64,000 nt of DNA, from contig JBFXAZ010000005.1 in the NCBI GenBank assembly GCA_050183765.1, positions 1 to 64,000 on the forward strand, in the 5' to 3' direction. A program made the translations under genes and the position numbers. Below the pieces are notes generated by a model. That model did not search any database. It was not told the DNA's origin and was given only the letters and a program-made list of their open reading frames with translations. Below are positions 51,899 through 61,377 of the stretch, in pieces. Each line of letters begins with the position of its first letter. The first letter of the stretch is position 1. The stretch is from JAFAZJ01 sp050183765. Lineage in GTDB: Bacteria > Pseudomonadota > Alphaproteobacteria > Reyranellales > Reyranellaceae.

Positions 51899-52950
51899 TT
51901 GCTGTACTTGGCGATGGTCTGACGCGCCACGTCGACCAGTTCCTTGCCGTTGATGTCCTTCGACGAGACTTCCTTGATCCAGCGGTCGACCACAGGCTCG
52001 AGCTTGGTGCGGAACGCCGCCATCTCCTTGTCGTCGAGCTCGATGACGGTGTGGCCGGCCTTCTTGACCAGCGCGATGCCGACGTCCTCGCTCTTGGTCC
52101 AGATCGTGCCGACCTCGCGCCACCAGCTCTCGCCGGTGACGTCCATGATCGCCTTCTGGATGTCGGCCGGCAGGCTCTTCCACTTCGCCTCGTTCATCGA
52201 CACCTGGAAGGTGGTGGTGCCGAAGCGGATGCGGCCCTTGCCCTCGATCTGGTACTTGGTGAGCTCGTGCAGCTTCAGCGGCCCGATGATCTCCCAGGGC
52301 ACCAGGGCGCCGTCGACCACCTTCTTCGAGAGCGCCTGCGGCAGGTCGGGCACCGGCATGCCGACCGGCGTCGCGCCCAGCGCCTCGAGGATCCAGGCGC
52401 CGGTGCGCGAGGGGATGCGGATCTTCTTGCCCTTCAGGTCGTCGGGCGAACGCACCGGCGTGTCGACCATGTGGATGCCCTGGCCGGCATGCACGTGCAG
52501 CCACATCACCTTCACGCCGCCGTATTCCGGCGCCAGGTACTTGTCGAACATCTCGCGCATGGCGAGGTTGGTGGCCTGCAGGTTGTTGGTGTGCACGAAG
52601 GGCAGCTCGAAGGCCTCCGAGCGCGGGAACAGCGCCGGCGTATAGCCGTTCACCGTCCACACCAGGTCGACGACCCCGTCGCGCACCTGCTTGATCAGAT
52701 CCGGCGGCTTGCCGCCCAGCGACATCGACGGAAAGATGTCGATCTGTACCCGACCGCCGGTCGCCTTGGCGACGCGCTCCGCCCAGGGCACGAGCATCAT
52801 GGTGTGGGCCGGCGCCTTCGGGCCCAGCAGATGGTGCAGCTTGAGCTTGAACTGCGGGGTCGCCTGGGCGAAGGCCCGGCCCGCCGCCATCGAACCGGCG
52901 CCGGCCAGCGCCGCACCACCGGCGTTGGCCATGAATGACCGTCGCTTCAT
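51895..52950 (-). CDS. TRAP transporter substrate-binding protein (DctP-like)
   Basis: A 351-residue periplasmic binding protein. The signal MKRRSFMANAGGAALAGAGS ends at AFAQA and has a twin-arginine-like RRSF. The body shows the DctP pattern: LVPWAERVAKATGGRVQIDIFPSMSLGG (in parts), DLVWTVNGYTPALFPRSEAFELPF, DLKGKKIRIPS and VDGALVPWEI. Substrates of the family are carboxylates; MSLGG and PWEI point to keto or aromatic acids but not certainly. GGGAGGAAG precedes ATG 52950. First gene of the operon. Confidence 0.93.
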   Translation of the reverse strand: MKRRSFMANAGGAALAGAGSMAAGRAFAQATPQFKLKLHHLLGPKAPAHTMMLVPWAERVAKATGGRVQIDIFPSMSLGGKPPDLIKQVRDGVVDLVWTVNGYTPALFPRSEAFELPFVHTNNLQATNLAMREMFDKYLAPEYGGVKVMWLHVHAGQGIHMVDTPVRSPDDLKGKKIRIPSRTGAWILEALGATPVGMPVPDLPQALSKKVVDGALVPWEIIGPLKLHELTKYQIEGKGRIRFGTTTFQVSMNEAKWKSLPADIQKAIMDVTGESWWREVGTIWTKSEDVGIALVKKAGHTVIELDDKEMAAFRTKLEPVVDRWIKEVSSKDINGKELVDVARQTIAKYSK

Positions 52951-53213
52951 CGTCTTCCTCCCGTTCCCGTCGGTGTGCCGCTTCGCGCGGTCGATATCGC
53001 GGAATGCCGCCAGCCTAGGAGCAGCGACAGCGCGGGTCATCAGCAAAAGTGCCTGACGTACAGCGGGCGATGCCGAGGTCGACCGGATCGGGGATGGGCG
53101 TACCATTGAGCAGGTCGGGGCGGATGAGTCTTCGCTTGCCGATTGAGCGGCTCTGGATGATCCTAGAAACATTAGGCTAGCTAATCATATTTGACTGACA
53201 TTTTAGGTGGAAT
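52951..53213. other. Intergenic region between divergent dctP and a response regulator
   Basis: No gene seen. The right part (53160-53213) is AT-rich and carries the leader of the response regulator, with AGGTGG just before its ATG. Promoters of both genes should lie here, but no box pair stands out. Confidence 0.4.
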
Positions 53214-53603
53214 ATGGAGCGGCACGCGCAGCGGATTCTGCTCGTCGACGACGATCCTCATATTCGGGAGAGCGTTGCCGAGACCCTGAGCCGGTATCGG
53301 CACGACGTCACCACCGCCGCGGCTCTCGCCGAGGCGCGTTCGATCCTGGCCGGCAGCGAGCCATTCGAGCTGATCATCACCGACATCCGTCTGCCTGACG
53401 GGACCGGCCTGCAACTGGCGCAGGAGGTCGTCGCCAGTCTCTCGCCCCGGCCGCGGCTGATTCTGATCACGGGCTTCCTCGACGATCCGCAGATCACGTC
53501 GCTGCTGGTCAATGGCCACGCCGAGGTGCTGCTCAAGCCCTTCCCGCTGCGCGCCCTCCTGCAGCACGTCGACGGCATCGCGCAACCCAGCAGGGCCGCC
53601 TAG
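53214..53603 (+). CDS. Single-domain response regulator
   Basis: A 129-residue receiver domain with ILLVDDDPHIRESV (acidic pocket), LIITDIRLPDGTGL (phospho-acceptor Asp56), LILITGFLDD and VLLKPFPLRAL with the Lys. There is no output domain. It is divergent from the TRAP operon, which it might serve indirectly, or it could take phosphate from an unlinked kinase. Confidence 0.9.
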   Translation: MERHAQRILLVDDDPHIRESVAETLSRYRHDVTTAAALAEARSILAGSEPFELIITDIRLPDGTGLQLAQEVVASLSPRPRLILITGFLDDPQITSLLVNGHAEVLLKPFPLRALLQHVDGIAQPSRAA

Positions 53604-53758
53604 GCCGTCCCGGTCGAGCGGGGCGCCGTCATTTCCAGGGCCGCGTGGTCGGCGGTCGGCAACCCCCATTGCTCGTCGGCGTGCTCGGCCGAGCGCGCCC
53701 TGTGCGCCAGTCGCCTGACGATGTATCGTCCCCGGCAAGATTCTTGGGGGACGGGGAT

Positions 53759-54283
53759 ATGTCCAGGTGGTTGGCGTTGGCGACGATTGCCTCGGCGCTC
53801 GCCGGGTGCACGGATGCCGACAAGTCGTACATCCCGGCATCCTTCACGCCGGTCCTGGTGCGCGCCGCGCCGGCCGACGCCCTGGCCAGCACCAAGGAGG
53901 GCTGGTACCTGCGTTGCGCCAAGGACCGCAAGAGCTGCAGGGTCGAGCGCGCCGTCAACCATATCGGCCGCTATCGCGAGAATACCGTCAGGGGCACGCT
54001 GAGCTACACCGTGCCGGGCGACCGCTTCGCGCTCGCGCTGCTCGCCCAGCCGACCAGCGTGCGCATCCAGATCGACGACAACGAGCCGATGGCCATGCGC
54101 TGCCCGGGCCTGATCTGCACCATCGCCACGCAGCCGCTGCTGACGCAGATGCAATACGGCCTCGTGCTGCGGCTCGACATCAAGGGCCCCGCCGGCTCCT
54201 ATCCCGAACGCCAGTCCTTCGCCCTGTACGGCGCCTTCAACGACATGCGTGACGCCGCGCTGCGCGAGATCGGCTCGCGTTGA
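53759..54283 (+). CDS. Putative lipoprotein
   Basis: A 174-residue protein with signal WLALATIASALAGC (lipidation Cys17). The mature domain has paired cysteines (YLRCAKDRKSC; MRCPGLIC), likely disulfides, and a beta-rich pattern somewhat like the invasion-associated IalB family, though I cannot assign it. ATG 53759 fits the signal; the longer frame is not supported. It starts 155 bp after the response regulator. Confidence 0.7.
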   Translation: MSRWLALATIASALAGCTDADKSYIPASFTPVLVRAAPADALASTKEGWYLRCAKDRKSCRVERAVNHIGRYRENTVRGTLSYTVPGDRFALALLAQPTSVRIQIDDNEPMAMRCPGLICTIATQPLLTQMQYGLVLRLDIKGPAGSYPERQSFALYGAFNDMRDAALREIGSR

Positions 54284-54301
54284 TCCTGACTGATCGGACG
54301 G

Positions 54302-54814
54302 TCAGTCGCAGACCAGGCCAAAGGTACGCTTCATCTCGGCGGCCTGCGCTGGCTTCTCGCGGGTCAGCAGCACGCAGAGGGTGAAATTACCGATCATGCG
54401 CTGCCGTGCATCGTCGAGATACATCCAGTCGCGGATATCGGCGCGCGTGAACGCGATGACCTGGCCCTCGCGCACGGTGCGCACCGAGCGCGGCGTGTTG
54501 TTGATCCGACCCGTGAAGCGATCGCCATCACGCTCGATGTCGATCACCCAGAAATACTCGACCTTGCCGCCGTCGCGGATGGGCAGCTTCACCGCGAAGC
54601 CGCGCGTGTCGGGCGGCGGCGCGGCGAGCACCTTGAGGAAGTCGTCGAGCGTGGCACGCGCCCTGGCGAAGGCGGCCTCCATGGCCGGATCGTCCGCGGG
54701 CACGCTGACGATCTCGTCGCGACGGGCGCGATCAAGCGGGCTCTGCGCGTCGGCCGCGGCGCTGCCGACGAAGAGAAGGGCACACACAACGAGGATGGTG
54801 CGATGGTTCTTCAT
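54302..54814 (-). CDS. Secreted DUF2314-like protein
   Basis: A 170-residue protein with a signal peptide (ILVVCALLFVGSAAADAQ). The body, with VSVPADDPAMEAAFARARATLDDFL (in parts), VEYFWVIDIERDGDRFTGRINN and ITRADIRDWMYLDD-type FTRADIRDWMYLDDARQRMIGNFT, fits DUF2314 (YegJ-like), whose function is unknown. It is convergent with the lipoprotein gene and has an AT-rich 5' flank at 54815-54876. Confidence 0.8.
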   Translation of the reverse strand: MKNHRTILVVCALLFVGSAAADAQSPLDRARRDEIVSVPADDPAMEAAFARARATLDDFLKVLAAPPPDTRGFAVKLPIRDGGKVEYFWVIDIERDGDRFTGRINNTPRSVRTVREGQVIAFTRADIRDWMYLDDARQRMIGNFTLCVLLTREKPAQAAEMKRTFGLVCD

Positions 54815-54876
54815 GTGCGAACAATTACACGTGTCTTCAATATAAGAAATACATCTTATACGAGTAGATGCGACTC

Positions 54877-56043
54877 CTAGCCCTCGCCGAACAGCGACAT
54901 CTGCCGAGTGTCGCCGGCGCGCATCGACTCGGGCACCTGGAACTGCGTCGTGTCGAGCTGGTAGCGGAACTTGTTGAACTCGAATTTCCTGGCCGCGAGG
55001 TCGAAGCGCTGGCGGATCAGTTGGGCCAAGGTGCCGGTGCCGGTCATGCGCTGGCCCCAGTCGGAATCGTAGATCTTGCCGCCGCGCATCTGCTTGACCA
55101 GCGACAGCACGCGCTCGGCGCGGTCGGGGAAATGCTCGCGCAGCCACTCCTCGAACAATTGGGCGATCTCCAGCGGCAGGCGCAGCACGGTGTAGCCGGC
55201 GCGCTGGGCGCCCGCCTGGTGCGCCGCTTCAAGGATCGCCTCCATCTCGTGGTCGTTGATCGCCGGGATCATCGGCGCGGCCATCACGCCGCAGGGCACG
55301 CCGGCCTCGTTGAGCGTGCGCATCGCCGTCAGCCGCTTGGTCGGCGTCGAGGCGCGCGGCTCCATGATGTTGGCGAGGTGACGGTCCAACGTGGTCACCG
55401 AGAGGAAGACCTGCACCAGGTTCTTCCGCGCCATCGGCGCCAGGATGTCGATGTCGCGCGTGACCAGCGCGTTCTTGGTGACGATGCCGACCGGATGGTT
55501 GAACTCGGCCAGCACCTCGAGGATGCCGCGCATCAGCTTCAGCTCGCGCTCGACCGGCTGGTAGGGATCGGTGTTGGTGCCCATGGCGATCACGTCGCAG
55601 CGATAGGAACGCTTTGCCAGTTCCTGGCGCAGCAGCGCCGGCGCGTCGGGCTTGAACAGCAGCTTCGTCTCGAAATCGAGGCCGGGCGACAGGCCGAGAT
55701 AGGCGTGCGTGGGCCGCGCGAAGCAGTAGACGCAGCCGTGCTCGCAACCGCGATAGGGATTGATCGAGCGGTCGAAGGGCACGTCGGGCGAGGTGTTGCG
55801 CGCGATCACCGTGCGCGACGCGTCGCGCGTCAGCGTCGTCGCCAGCCGCGGCGGCTCCTCGTCGTCGGGATGCGGGTTGACCTTGACCGGGTCGCGCTCG
55901 TCGGCCGAGCCCCAGCCATCGTCGACCGTGACGGTGGTCTGCGAATCGTAACGCACCGGCGGATTGCTGATCGCGCCGCGGCCCTTGCGGGCGCGCGCCT
56001 CCAGGGCGTCGATCGAGGCAGGGACTTTGAGCGGCCGGGCCAT
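54877..56043 (-). CDS. Radical SAM protein, PA0069 / SplB-like family
   Basis: A 388-residue radical SAM enzyme. The [4Fe-4S] ligands are in GCEHGCVYCFARPTHAY (C-x3-C-x2-C) near residue 100. It has the NTDPYQPVERELKLMR and FLSVTTLDRHLANIMEPRASTP segments of the family related to spore photoproduct lyase, so DNA repair or RNA/protein modification is possible but unproven. ATG 56043 was chosen; it is a single gene. Confidence 0.9.
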   Translation of the reverse strand: MARPLKVPASIDALEARARKGRGAISNPPVRYDSQTTVTVDDGWGSADERDPVKVNPHPDDEEPPRLATTLTRDASRTVIARNTSPDVPFDRSINPYRGCEHGCVYCFARPTHAYLGLSPGLDFETKLLFKPDAPALLRQELAKRSYRCDVIAMGTNTDPYQPVERELKLMRGILEVLAEFNHPVGIVTKNALVTRDIDILAPMARKNLVQVFLSVTTLDRHLANIMEPRASTPTKRLTAMRTLNEAGVPCGVMAAPMIPAINDHEMEAILEAAHQAGAQRAGYTVLRLPLEIAQLFEEWLREHFPDRAERVLSLVKQMRGGKIYDSDWGQRMTGTGTLAQLIRQRFDLAARKFEFNKFRYQLDTTQFQVPESMRAGDTRQMSLFGEG

Positions 56044-56098
56044 GCCCGGAAGCTAGCTCTCCGACGTGAACATAACAAGAACGAATCCTGGAATAAGA

Positions 56099-56371
56099 TC
56101 AGCCGAACCAGGTGGCGAAGGTGCGTGAGATGACCACCGGAATCATCAGCAGGGCGCCGGCAAGGGCGGCGAAGATGATGATGCCGTTGCTGACGCCCAA
56201 GGTCAGCAACATGATTTCCTCGAACCGACCCGAAGGCGTGCCGATGGCGCGGTTGATCCAGAAGATCGCGAAGCCGAGGCCGTCGGCGACCAGGAACACC
56301 AGGATTCGGCTGCGAATGACGTCCCAATCCATGATCAAATCATTTCGAATAAGAACAACGCTCAACATCAT
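56099..56371 (-). CDS. Small membrane protein
   Basis: A protein of up to 90 residues with two membrane helices (ILVFLVADGLGFAIFWIN and IIIFAALAGALLMIPVVIS). No family is recognised. Starts at 56371, 56368 and 56332 are possible; ATG 56332 gives MDWDVIRSRILVFL, the more natural N terminus. The 5' flank is AT-rich and may hold a promoter. Confidence 0.55.
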   Translation of the reverse strand: MMLSVVLIRNDLIMDWDVIRSRILVFLVADGLGFAIFWINRAIGTPSGRFEEIMLLTLGVSNGIIIFAALAGALLMIPVVISRTFATWFG

Positions 56372-56459
56372 ACAGAATTTGCAGTCAAAAATCCCCTTGC
56401 GATAGCGGCACCAGCGGTCGATTCCGGTCCAGTCTGGAGCATTTCAAGGCGACGGGCGG

Positions 56460-57020
56460 TCAGCCGCTGCGCGGGATCTTGCCCTCGTTCAGGCGCGGCA
56501 TCAGCTCGGCGAAGTTGCAGGGCCGGAAGCGGATATCGAGCTGCCACTTCAGGATCTCGTCCCAGCCGTCGCGGCAGGCGCCGGTCGAGCCGGGCAGGGC
56601 GAAAATGTAGGTGCCGTTGGCGACGCCGGCGGTGGCGCGGCTCTGCATGGTCGAGGTGCCGATCTTCTGGAAGCTGACCCAGCGGAAGGTCTCGCCGAAA
56701 CCCTCGATTTTCTTCTCGAACAACCCCTCCAGCGCCTCCGGCGTCACGTCGCGGCCGGTGACGCCGGTGCCGCCAGTGGTGATCACCGCCTCGATGCTGG
56801 GGTCATCGATCCACTTCGAGACCTGGGCGCGGATCTTGTCGATGTCATCGGTGACAATGGCGCGATCGGAGAGGTGATGTCCGGCGGCGGTCAGCCGATC
56901 GACGAGCGTCTGGCCCGATGTGTCGGTCTCCAAGGTGCGCGTATCGGAGACGGTGAGGACGGCGATGTTCACCGGCTTGAACGGCTTGGACTGGTCGATG
57001 CGGTCGGCGGGGTTGGTCAT
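56460..57020 (-). CDS. moaB: Molybdenum cofactor biosynthesis protein B
   Basis: A 186-residue protein of the MoaB/Mog fold that adenylylates molybdopterin. It shows VNIAVLTVSDTRTLETDTSG, ITTGGTGVTGRDVTPEAL and FALPGSTGACRDGWDEIL, all core MoaB motifs. ATG 57020 was chosen. It is 28 bp downstream of the LRR gene on the same strand, probably by chance. Confidence 0.94.
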   Translation of the reverse strand: MTNPADRIDQSKPFKPVNIAVLTVSDTRTLETDTSGQTLVDRLTAAGHHLSDRAIVTDDIDKIRAQVSKWIDDPSIEAVITTGGTGVTGRDVTPEALEGLFEKKIEGFGETFRWVSFQKIGTSTMQSRATAGVANGTYIFALPGSTGACRDGWDEILKWQLDIRFRPCNFAELMPRLNEGKIPRSG

Positions 57021-57048
57021 GACGCGCTCCACGCGGGCGAGATTGCCG

Positions 57049-60000
57049 TTATAGACCAGCTCGGGTTATTCCATAGAAGTCGCGCAGGCTGGCGAGGCAG
57101 TTCTCGTTCCAGCCGACGGTCGGCAGGTCCCTGGGCACGCCGGCGACCACCGTGTCGACGAGAACCACTTCCTTCAGCGTCGGCTTGCGCAGCAGATCCA
57201 GTGGTATGCCCTCGAGAGTGCATCTTGAGCAGCCGACCGACACGAGCGCATTCGGCCCGGCGATCGCATCGAGCGATGTGATCGCTGTCTCGTCGCACTC
57301 GAGCGCCTCCAGCGTGCTCACCGACGCAAGCGGCGCAAGCGAGGTGATTTTCGTTCGCGAACACTTGAGCTTGCGCAGCTTGGGAAGGTTCGCCAGAGGT
57401 GCGAGTGACACAACCGACGTGAACCCGCAGTCCAGCACCTGCAGCCCGGTCAGCTTAGCAAGCGGCTCGAGCGACGTGATGGCCGTCGCGGAGACATCGA
57501 GCTCTTCCAATGCGGTCAGGCGGGCGATCGGATCGAGTGAGGAGACCTCGGTGCTTGCGCAGTCGAGTTCTCTCAGCGCCGTCAGCCCGGCGAGAGGCTC
57601 AAGGGTCGCGATGGGGCTGCCGCTGCACTGGAGCTCTCGCAACCCAGTCAGCCCGGCAAGGGGGGCAAGCGACGACACGGAAGTGGAAAAGCACCAGAGC
57701 TTCCGCAGCGCCGTCAGCCCGGCGAGCGGTTCGAGGGACGCCACCTTCGAGGCGGAGCAGTCGAGCTCCCGCAGCGCGGTGAGACGGGCGAGCGGAGCGA
57801 TCGACTTGAATGCGTTGTCCGCGCACCTGAGTTCCTCCAACGCGGTAAGCCCGGCAAGTGCATCGAGGGACGTGGCACTGATGCCTCTGCAGTCGAGCAC
57901 ACGCATTGCGGTCAGGCCGGCGAGGGGATCGAGAGATTCGACATAGGATTGGGTGATGTCGATCTCCTCCAACGCGACCAGCTTGGCGATCGGGTCCAGG
58001 GATGAGATCTCCGTGTCCGAGCAGCGAAGCCGCCGCAAGGCCGTCAACCCGCTGATCGGGGCGAGGGACTCGATCTTGTTCATGGCCAGGTCGAGCTCCT
58101 GGAGCCCCGTCAGCCGGGCGAGCGGTTCGAACGACATGCCCCCCATTTCTGTGCAGTGGAGTTTGCGCAATGCGGTCAATCCACCGAGCGGCTCGAGCGA
58201 CGCGCCCTCGGTGCCCGAGCAGTCAAGCTCCTCCAATGCCGTCAGTCCGGCGAGTGGCTCGAACGAGGCGACCTTCATGTAGCTGCAGCTCAATCGCTGC
58301 AGTGTGGTCAGCTCGGCGAGAGGGCCAAGCGAGGTAACCTTGGTGTTCGAACAGTCGAGTGCCAGCAACGCGGGCAATCTGGCGAGGGGAAGGAGGGACG
58401 AGACTTTCGTATAGTGGCAGTAGAGGGCTTGCAGTGCCGTCAGCCTGGCGAGAGGCTTGAGGGTGGTTATCCTCGTCTCGAAACAATTCAGCTCTTCCAG
58501 GGCGGTCAGTTCGGCGAGCGGCGCCAGCGTCGAGATGCCGGTGCCGCTGCAATCCAGGGACCGCAGCGCCGGAAGGCCGCGCACGAAGTCGAGGTCGAGC
58601 GCGTCCGAACATTCGATGGACAGCTCCTCGAGGTCGGCAAGCCGCGATAGAGCCGCCAGATCCCGGGCGATGGCATTCGAGGGGGCCACCTTCGATGGCC
58701 GCAACCAATACCGACCGTTCCGACCGTTCCCGAGATCGAGCGATTTGAGATGATGCAGATCGAACAGGCTTGGCGGCAGGGATGCAAGACCCAGGCCCGA
58801 GAGGTCGAGTGCGCCGGTACGCCGCTCGGCCTCCTCGGCAATGCGAGCGAGGGCGACGGCGTGACCCGGCGGTTCGCGTTCTGTCGCCGGGACTTTGGGC
58901 CTGCGCCGGCGTCGTGGAGCGACGTTGAAGCGATGATCGTTGGATGCGCCGGACTTCAGAAGAAACAGTTGGGGCAGGTCCTCGACGGGCTTGGTCGACT
59001 TGATCGGCGTGTCGCGGCAGTCGAGGTTCCAAAGGGCGATCAGTCCAGCCAGCGGCTTGAGCGACGTGATCCGGGTGCCCGAACAGTCGAGTGACGTCAG
59101 TGCGGTGAGGCCTGCAAGCGGCTCAAGGGATGTGACCTGCGTATGCGCACATTCGAGGTGTTCCAGGGCCGTCAGCTTGGCGAGTGGTTCGAGCGACGCC
59201 ACCTGGGTGCGGGAGCAGTCGACCGACGTCAAGGCGGCCAGGCTGGCAAGCGGTTCCAGCGAGGTGATCTGCGTGCCTGGAAAATCGAACACCTGCAGAG
59301 CGGTCGAGCCGGCCAGCGGCTGCAGCGACGTGACCTGCGTATCCCCGCAGTAGAGACTCTCCAGCCTCGCCAGATTGGCAAGAGGTTCGAGCGATTCGAT
59401 CAGTGTCTCGGAGCACTCGAGAATTTCCAGAGCATGAAGCTTGGCAAGCGGTTCGAGCGACGCGACCTTCGTGCGTGAGCAGTTGAGGCGGTCCAGCATG
59501 GTCAGGCCGGCGAGGGGCTCGAGTGACGCGACCGGTGTGTCGCAGCAGAAGAGCAATTTCAGGCGCTTCAGGCTGGCGAGTGGCTCAAGCGAGGTGACCT
59601 GCGTCCCCTCGCAATGGAGCGACTCCAGATCGGGCATCCCGGCCAGTTCATCAATCGAGTTGATGGGCGCATGTCCGATGTCGAGTGAACGAAGTGCGCT
59701 CATGCCCGCGAGTGGTTCGAGCGACGCGACCTGCGTATCACTACAGTCCAGTGTCTGCATGTTGGTGTTGCCGGCGAGGGGCACGAGCGACGTGACATTC
59801 GCCCGCCAGCACCTGAACGACCTCAGTTCGCGCAAACCGGTAAGGGGCTCGAGCGAGGTCACGTTGCAGGAGCAGTCGAGGGATTGAAGAGCGGTCAGCT
59901 TGCGCAGCGGCTCGAGAGATGCCACCTCCGTGCTTTCACAATCGAGCGACTGCAGGGCGATGAGATTGGAGAGCGGCTCCAGCAACTCGATCTCTGTTCT

Positions 60001-60585
60001 TGAGCAATCGAGCGAACGAAGCGCCGACAGACTGGCAAGTGGCTCAAGCGTCGTGACCTCGGTGCTCGAGCAATCAAGCGACTGGAGCGCGGTCAGGGCG
60101 GCGAGAGGGGCGAGCGAAACGACCTTTGTGTCCTTGCAGCTGAGCGACTGCAGGGTGCGCAATCCGGCAAGCGGCGCGAGCGAGGTAACGCTCGTGGACG
60201 AGCAGTCGATCACCTCCAGCCTGGTCAGGCGGGAGAGCGGCTCGAGCGAGCCGATCCCTGTGTCCGAGCAGTTGATCGATCGCAGGGCAACCAGACCGCT
60301 CGCGAACGCCAGATCGCGCACGTTGGAACCGGCGATCGAAAGAACCTCGAGTCCCTCAAGTCGCCGCCAGCTCTCCAGGCTTGCTGCAATCTTGCTGATC
60401 TTCCTGTCACCGAATCGGTCGCTGCCAAGGTCCAGCGATCGCAGGTGTCGCAGGTCGAACAGGCTGTCTGGCAGAGACGTCAGGCCCAGGCCCGAAAGAT
60501 CGAGCGTGCCCGTGCGTCGTTCTGCTTCCTCGGCGATGCGAGCGAGAGCGGTGGCATCGCCGTCGGGATAGAGTTTCTCAACCAT
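57049..60585 (-). CDS. Giant leucine-rich-repeat protein with internal duplication
   Basis: A 1178-residue protein made of two modules, each with an N-terminal cap (ALARIAEEAERRTGTLDLSG near residue 13 and ALARIAEEAERRTGALDLSG near 578) followed by about 21 repeats of 22 residues. The consensus is LTALxSLDCSxTxVxSLEPLAG, with Cys where most LRRs have Asn. The C-terminal ~40 residues (VPRDLP...ENCLASLRDFYG) resemble the LRR-COR boundary of Roco proteins, but no GTPase follows. There is no signal peptide. It is probably a cytoplasmic protein-binding scaffold. Confidence 0.85.
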   Translation of the reverse strand: MVEKLYPDGDATALARIAEEAERRTGTLDLSGLGLTSLPDSLFDLRHLRSLDLGSDRFGDRKISKIAASLESWRRLEGLEVLSIAGSNVRDLAFASGLVALRSINCSDTGIGSLEPLSRLTRLEVIDCSSTSVTSLAPLAGLRTLQSLSCKDTKVVSLAPLAALTALQSLDCSSTEVTTLEPLASLSALRSLDCSRTEIELLEPLSNLIALQSLDCESTEVASLEPLRKLTALQSLDCSCNVTSLEPLTGLRELRSFRCWRANVTSLVPLAGNTNMQTLDCSDTQVASLEPLAGMSALRSLDIGHAPINSIDELAGMPDLESLHCEGTQVTSLEPLASLKRLKLLFCCDTPVASLEPLAGLTMLDRLNCSRTKVASLEPLAKLHALEILECSETLIESLEPLANLARLESLYCGDTQVTSLQPLAGSTALQVFDFPGTQITSLEPLASLAALTSVDCSRTQVASLEPLAKLTALEHLECAHTQVTSLEPLAGLTALTSLDCSGTRITSLKPLAGLIALWNLDCRDTPIKSTKPVEDLPQLFLLKSGASNDHRFNVAPRRRRRPKVPATEREPPGHAVALARIAEEAERRTGALDLSGLGLASLPPSLFDLHHLKSLDLGNGRNGRYWLRPSKVAPSNAIARDLAALSRLADLEELSIECSDALDLDFVRGLPALRSLDCSGTGISTLAPLAELTALEELNCFETRITTLKPLARLTALQALYCHYTKVSSLLPLARLPALLALDCSNTKVTSLGPLAELTTLQRLSCSYMKVASFEPLAGLTALEELDCSGTEGASLEPLGGLTALRKLHCTEMGGMSFEPLARLTGLQELDLAMNKIESLAPISGLTALRRLRCSDTEISSLDPIAKLVALEEIDITQSYVESLDPLAGLTAMRVLDCRGISATSLDALAGLTALEELRCADNAFKSIAPLARLTALRELDCSASKVASLEPLAGLTALRKLWCFSTSVSSLAPLAGLTGLRELQCSGSPIATLEPLAGLTALRELDCASTEVSSLDPIARLTALEELDVSATAITSLEPLAKLTGLQVLDCGFTSVVSLAPLANLPKLRKLKCSRTKITSLAPLASVSTLEALECDETAITSLDAIAGPNALVSVGCSRCTLEGIPLDLLRKPTLKEVVLVDTVVAGVPRDLPTVGWNENCLASLRDFYGITRAGL

Positions 60586-60641
60586 GGGTATATACTAGGC
60601 TGAGATATCTGCGGAAGGAACCAACCGCCGGTTGCGGCCCC

Positions 60642-61376
60642 TCAGCGTTTCGGCAGTGTCCGCGCGCGATAGGCGACGATGCGATCTTTCAGGCCCGGCC
60701 GCGCCGCCGAGCGCACCAGCCCAGCGAGATCGGCATCGGCATCATCGCGTCGTCCCAGCCGGTGGATCGTGGCGTTGGTCTCGGCGTCGAGCCGCGTCGC
60801 TGCCTGTTGCGCGGCGATGATCTCGGGCTCGACGCCATCGGGTGGCACGGCGATGGTGGCCAGGCCGACGCGCAGCGCCTCGTCGTGCGGCAGGACGCGC
60901 CCGCTGCGCACCATGTCGCGCGCGAGGTCGGCGCCGACGCGCTCCATCAGGCGGCGCGTGCCCAGCGCCACGCCGAACACCGCGCCGGGAAAGGTATAGC
61001 TCGATCCCTCGATCGCCACGCGCCGGTCGCAGGCGGTGAACAGATCGGCCCCGGCGCCCATCACGCGGCCGCGGCCGACGCCCATGGTGACGCAGGGCGC
61101 GCGCCACACCGCGTCGAGCAGGGTCTCGATGCGCACAAGCCGCAGCAGCAGGTCGCCGTCGCTGACGGTGTCGAGGTCGGTGAGGTCGAGCCCGGTGCAG
61201 AAATTCTTGCCGGCGCCGGCGATCACCAGCAGGCGCGTGCCGTCGCCGCAGGCGGTCTGCACCGCCGCCAGCGCCGCCTCGACCATGGCCATCGAAAAGG
61301 CATTGCCGCGCTCGGGCCGATTCAGCGTGACATGCGTCACGCCGTGCTCGCGCACGACGACGACGGGTTCGCTCAT
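60642..61376 (-). CDS. Enoyl-CoA hydratase/isomerase family protein
   Basis: A 244-residue crotonase-fold enzyme. NRPERGNAFSMAMV, VIAGAGKNFCTGLDL (oxyanion loop) and GRGRVMGAGADLFTACD (second oxyanion loop) are clear. The usual Glu pair of hydratases is not obvious, so it may be an isomerase or hydrolase. ATG 61376 abuts palindromic repeat D. It lies in a metabolic run with a CoA-transferase further on. Confidence 0.88.
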   Translation of the reverse strand: MSEPVVVVREHGVTHVTLNRPERGNAFSMAMVEAALAAVQTACGDGTRLLVIAGAGKNFCTGLDLTDLDTVSDGDLLLRLVRIETLLDAVWRAPCVTMGVGRGRVMGAGADLFTACDRRVAIEGSSYTFPGAVFGVALGTRRLMERVGADLARDMVRSGRVLPHDEALRVGLATIAVPPDGVEPEIIAAQQAATRLDAETNATIHRLGRRDDADADLAGLVRSAARPGLKDRIVAYRARTLPKR

Positions 61377-61377
61377 G

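Noticed and set aside
57049..60585. The many short DNA repeats in this region as a CRISPR array
   Set aside because: Repeats follow a 66-bp coding period with variable sequence and no conserved spacer-repeat alternation. They are the codons of leucine-rich repeats.
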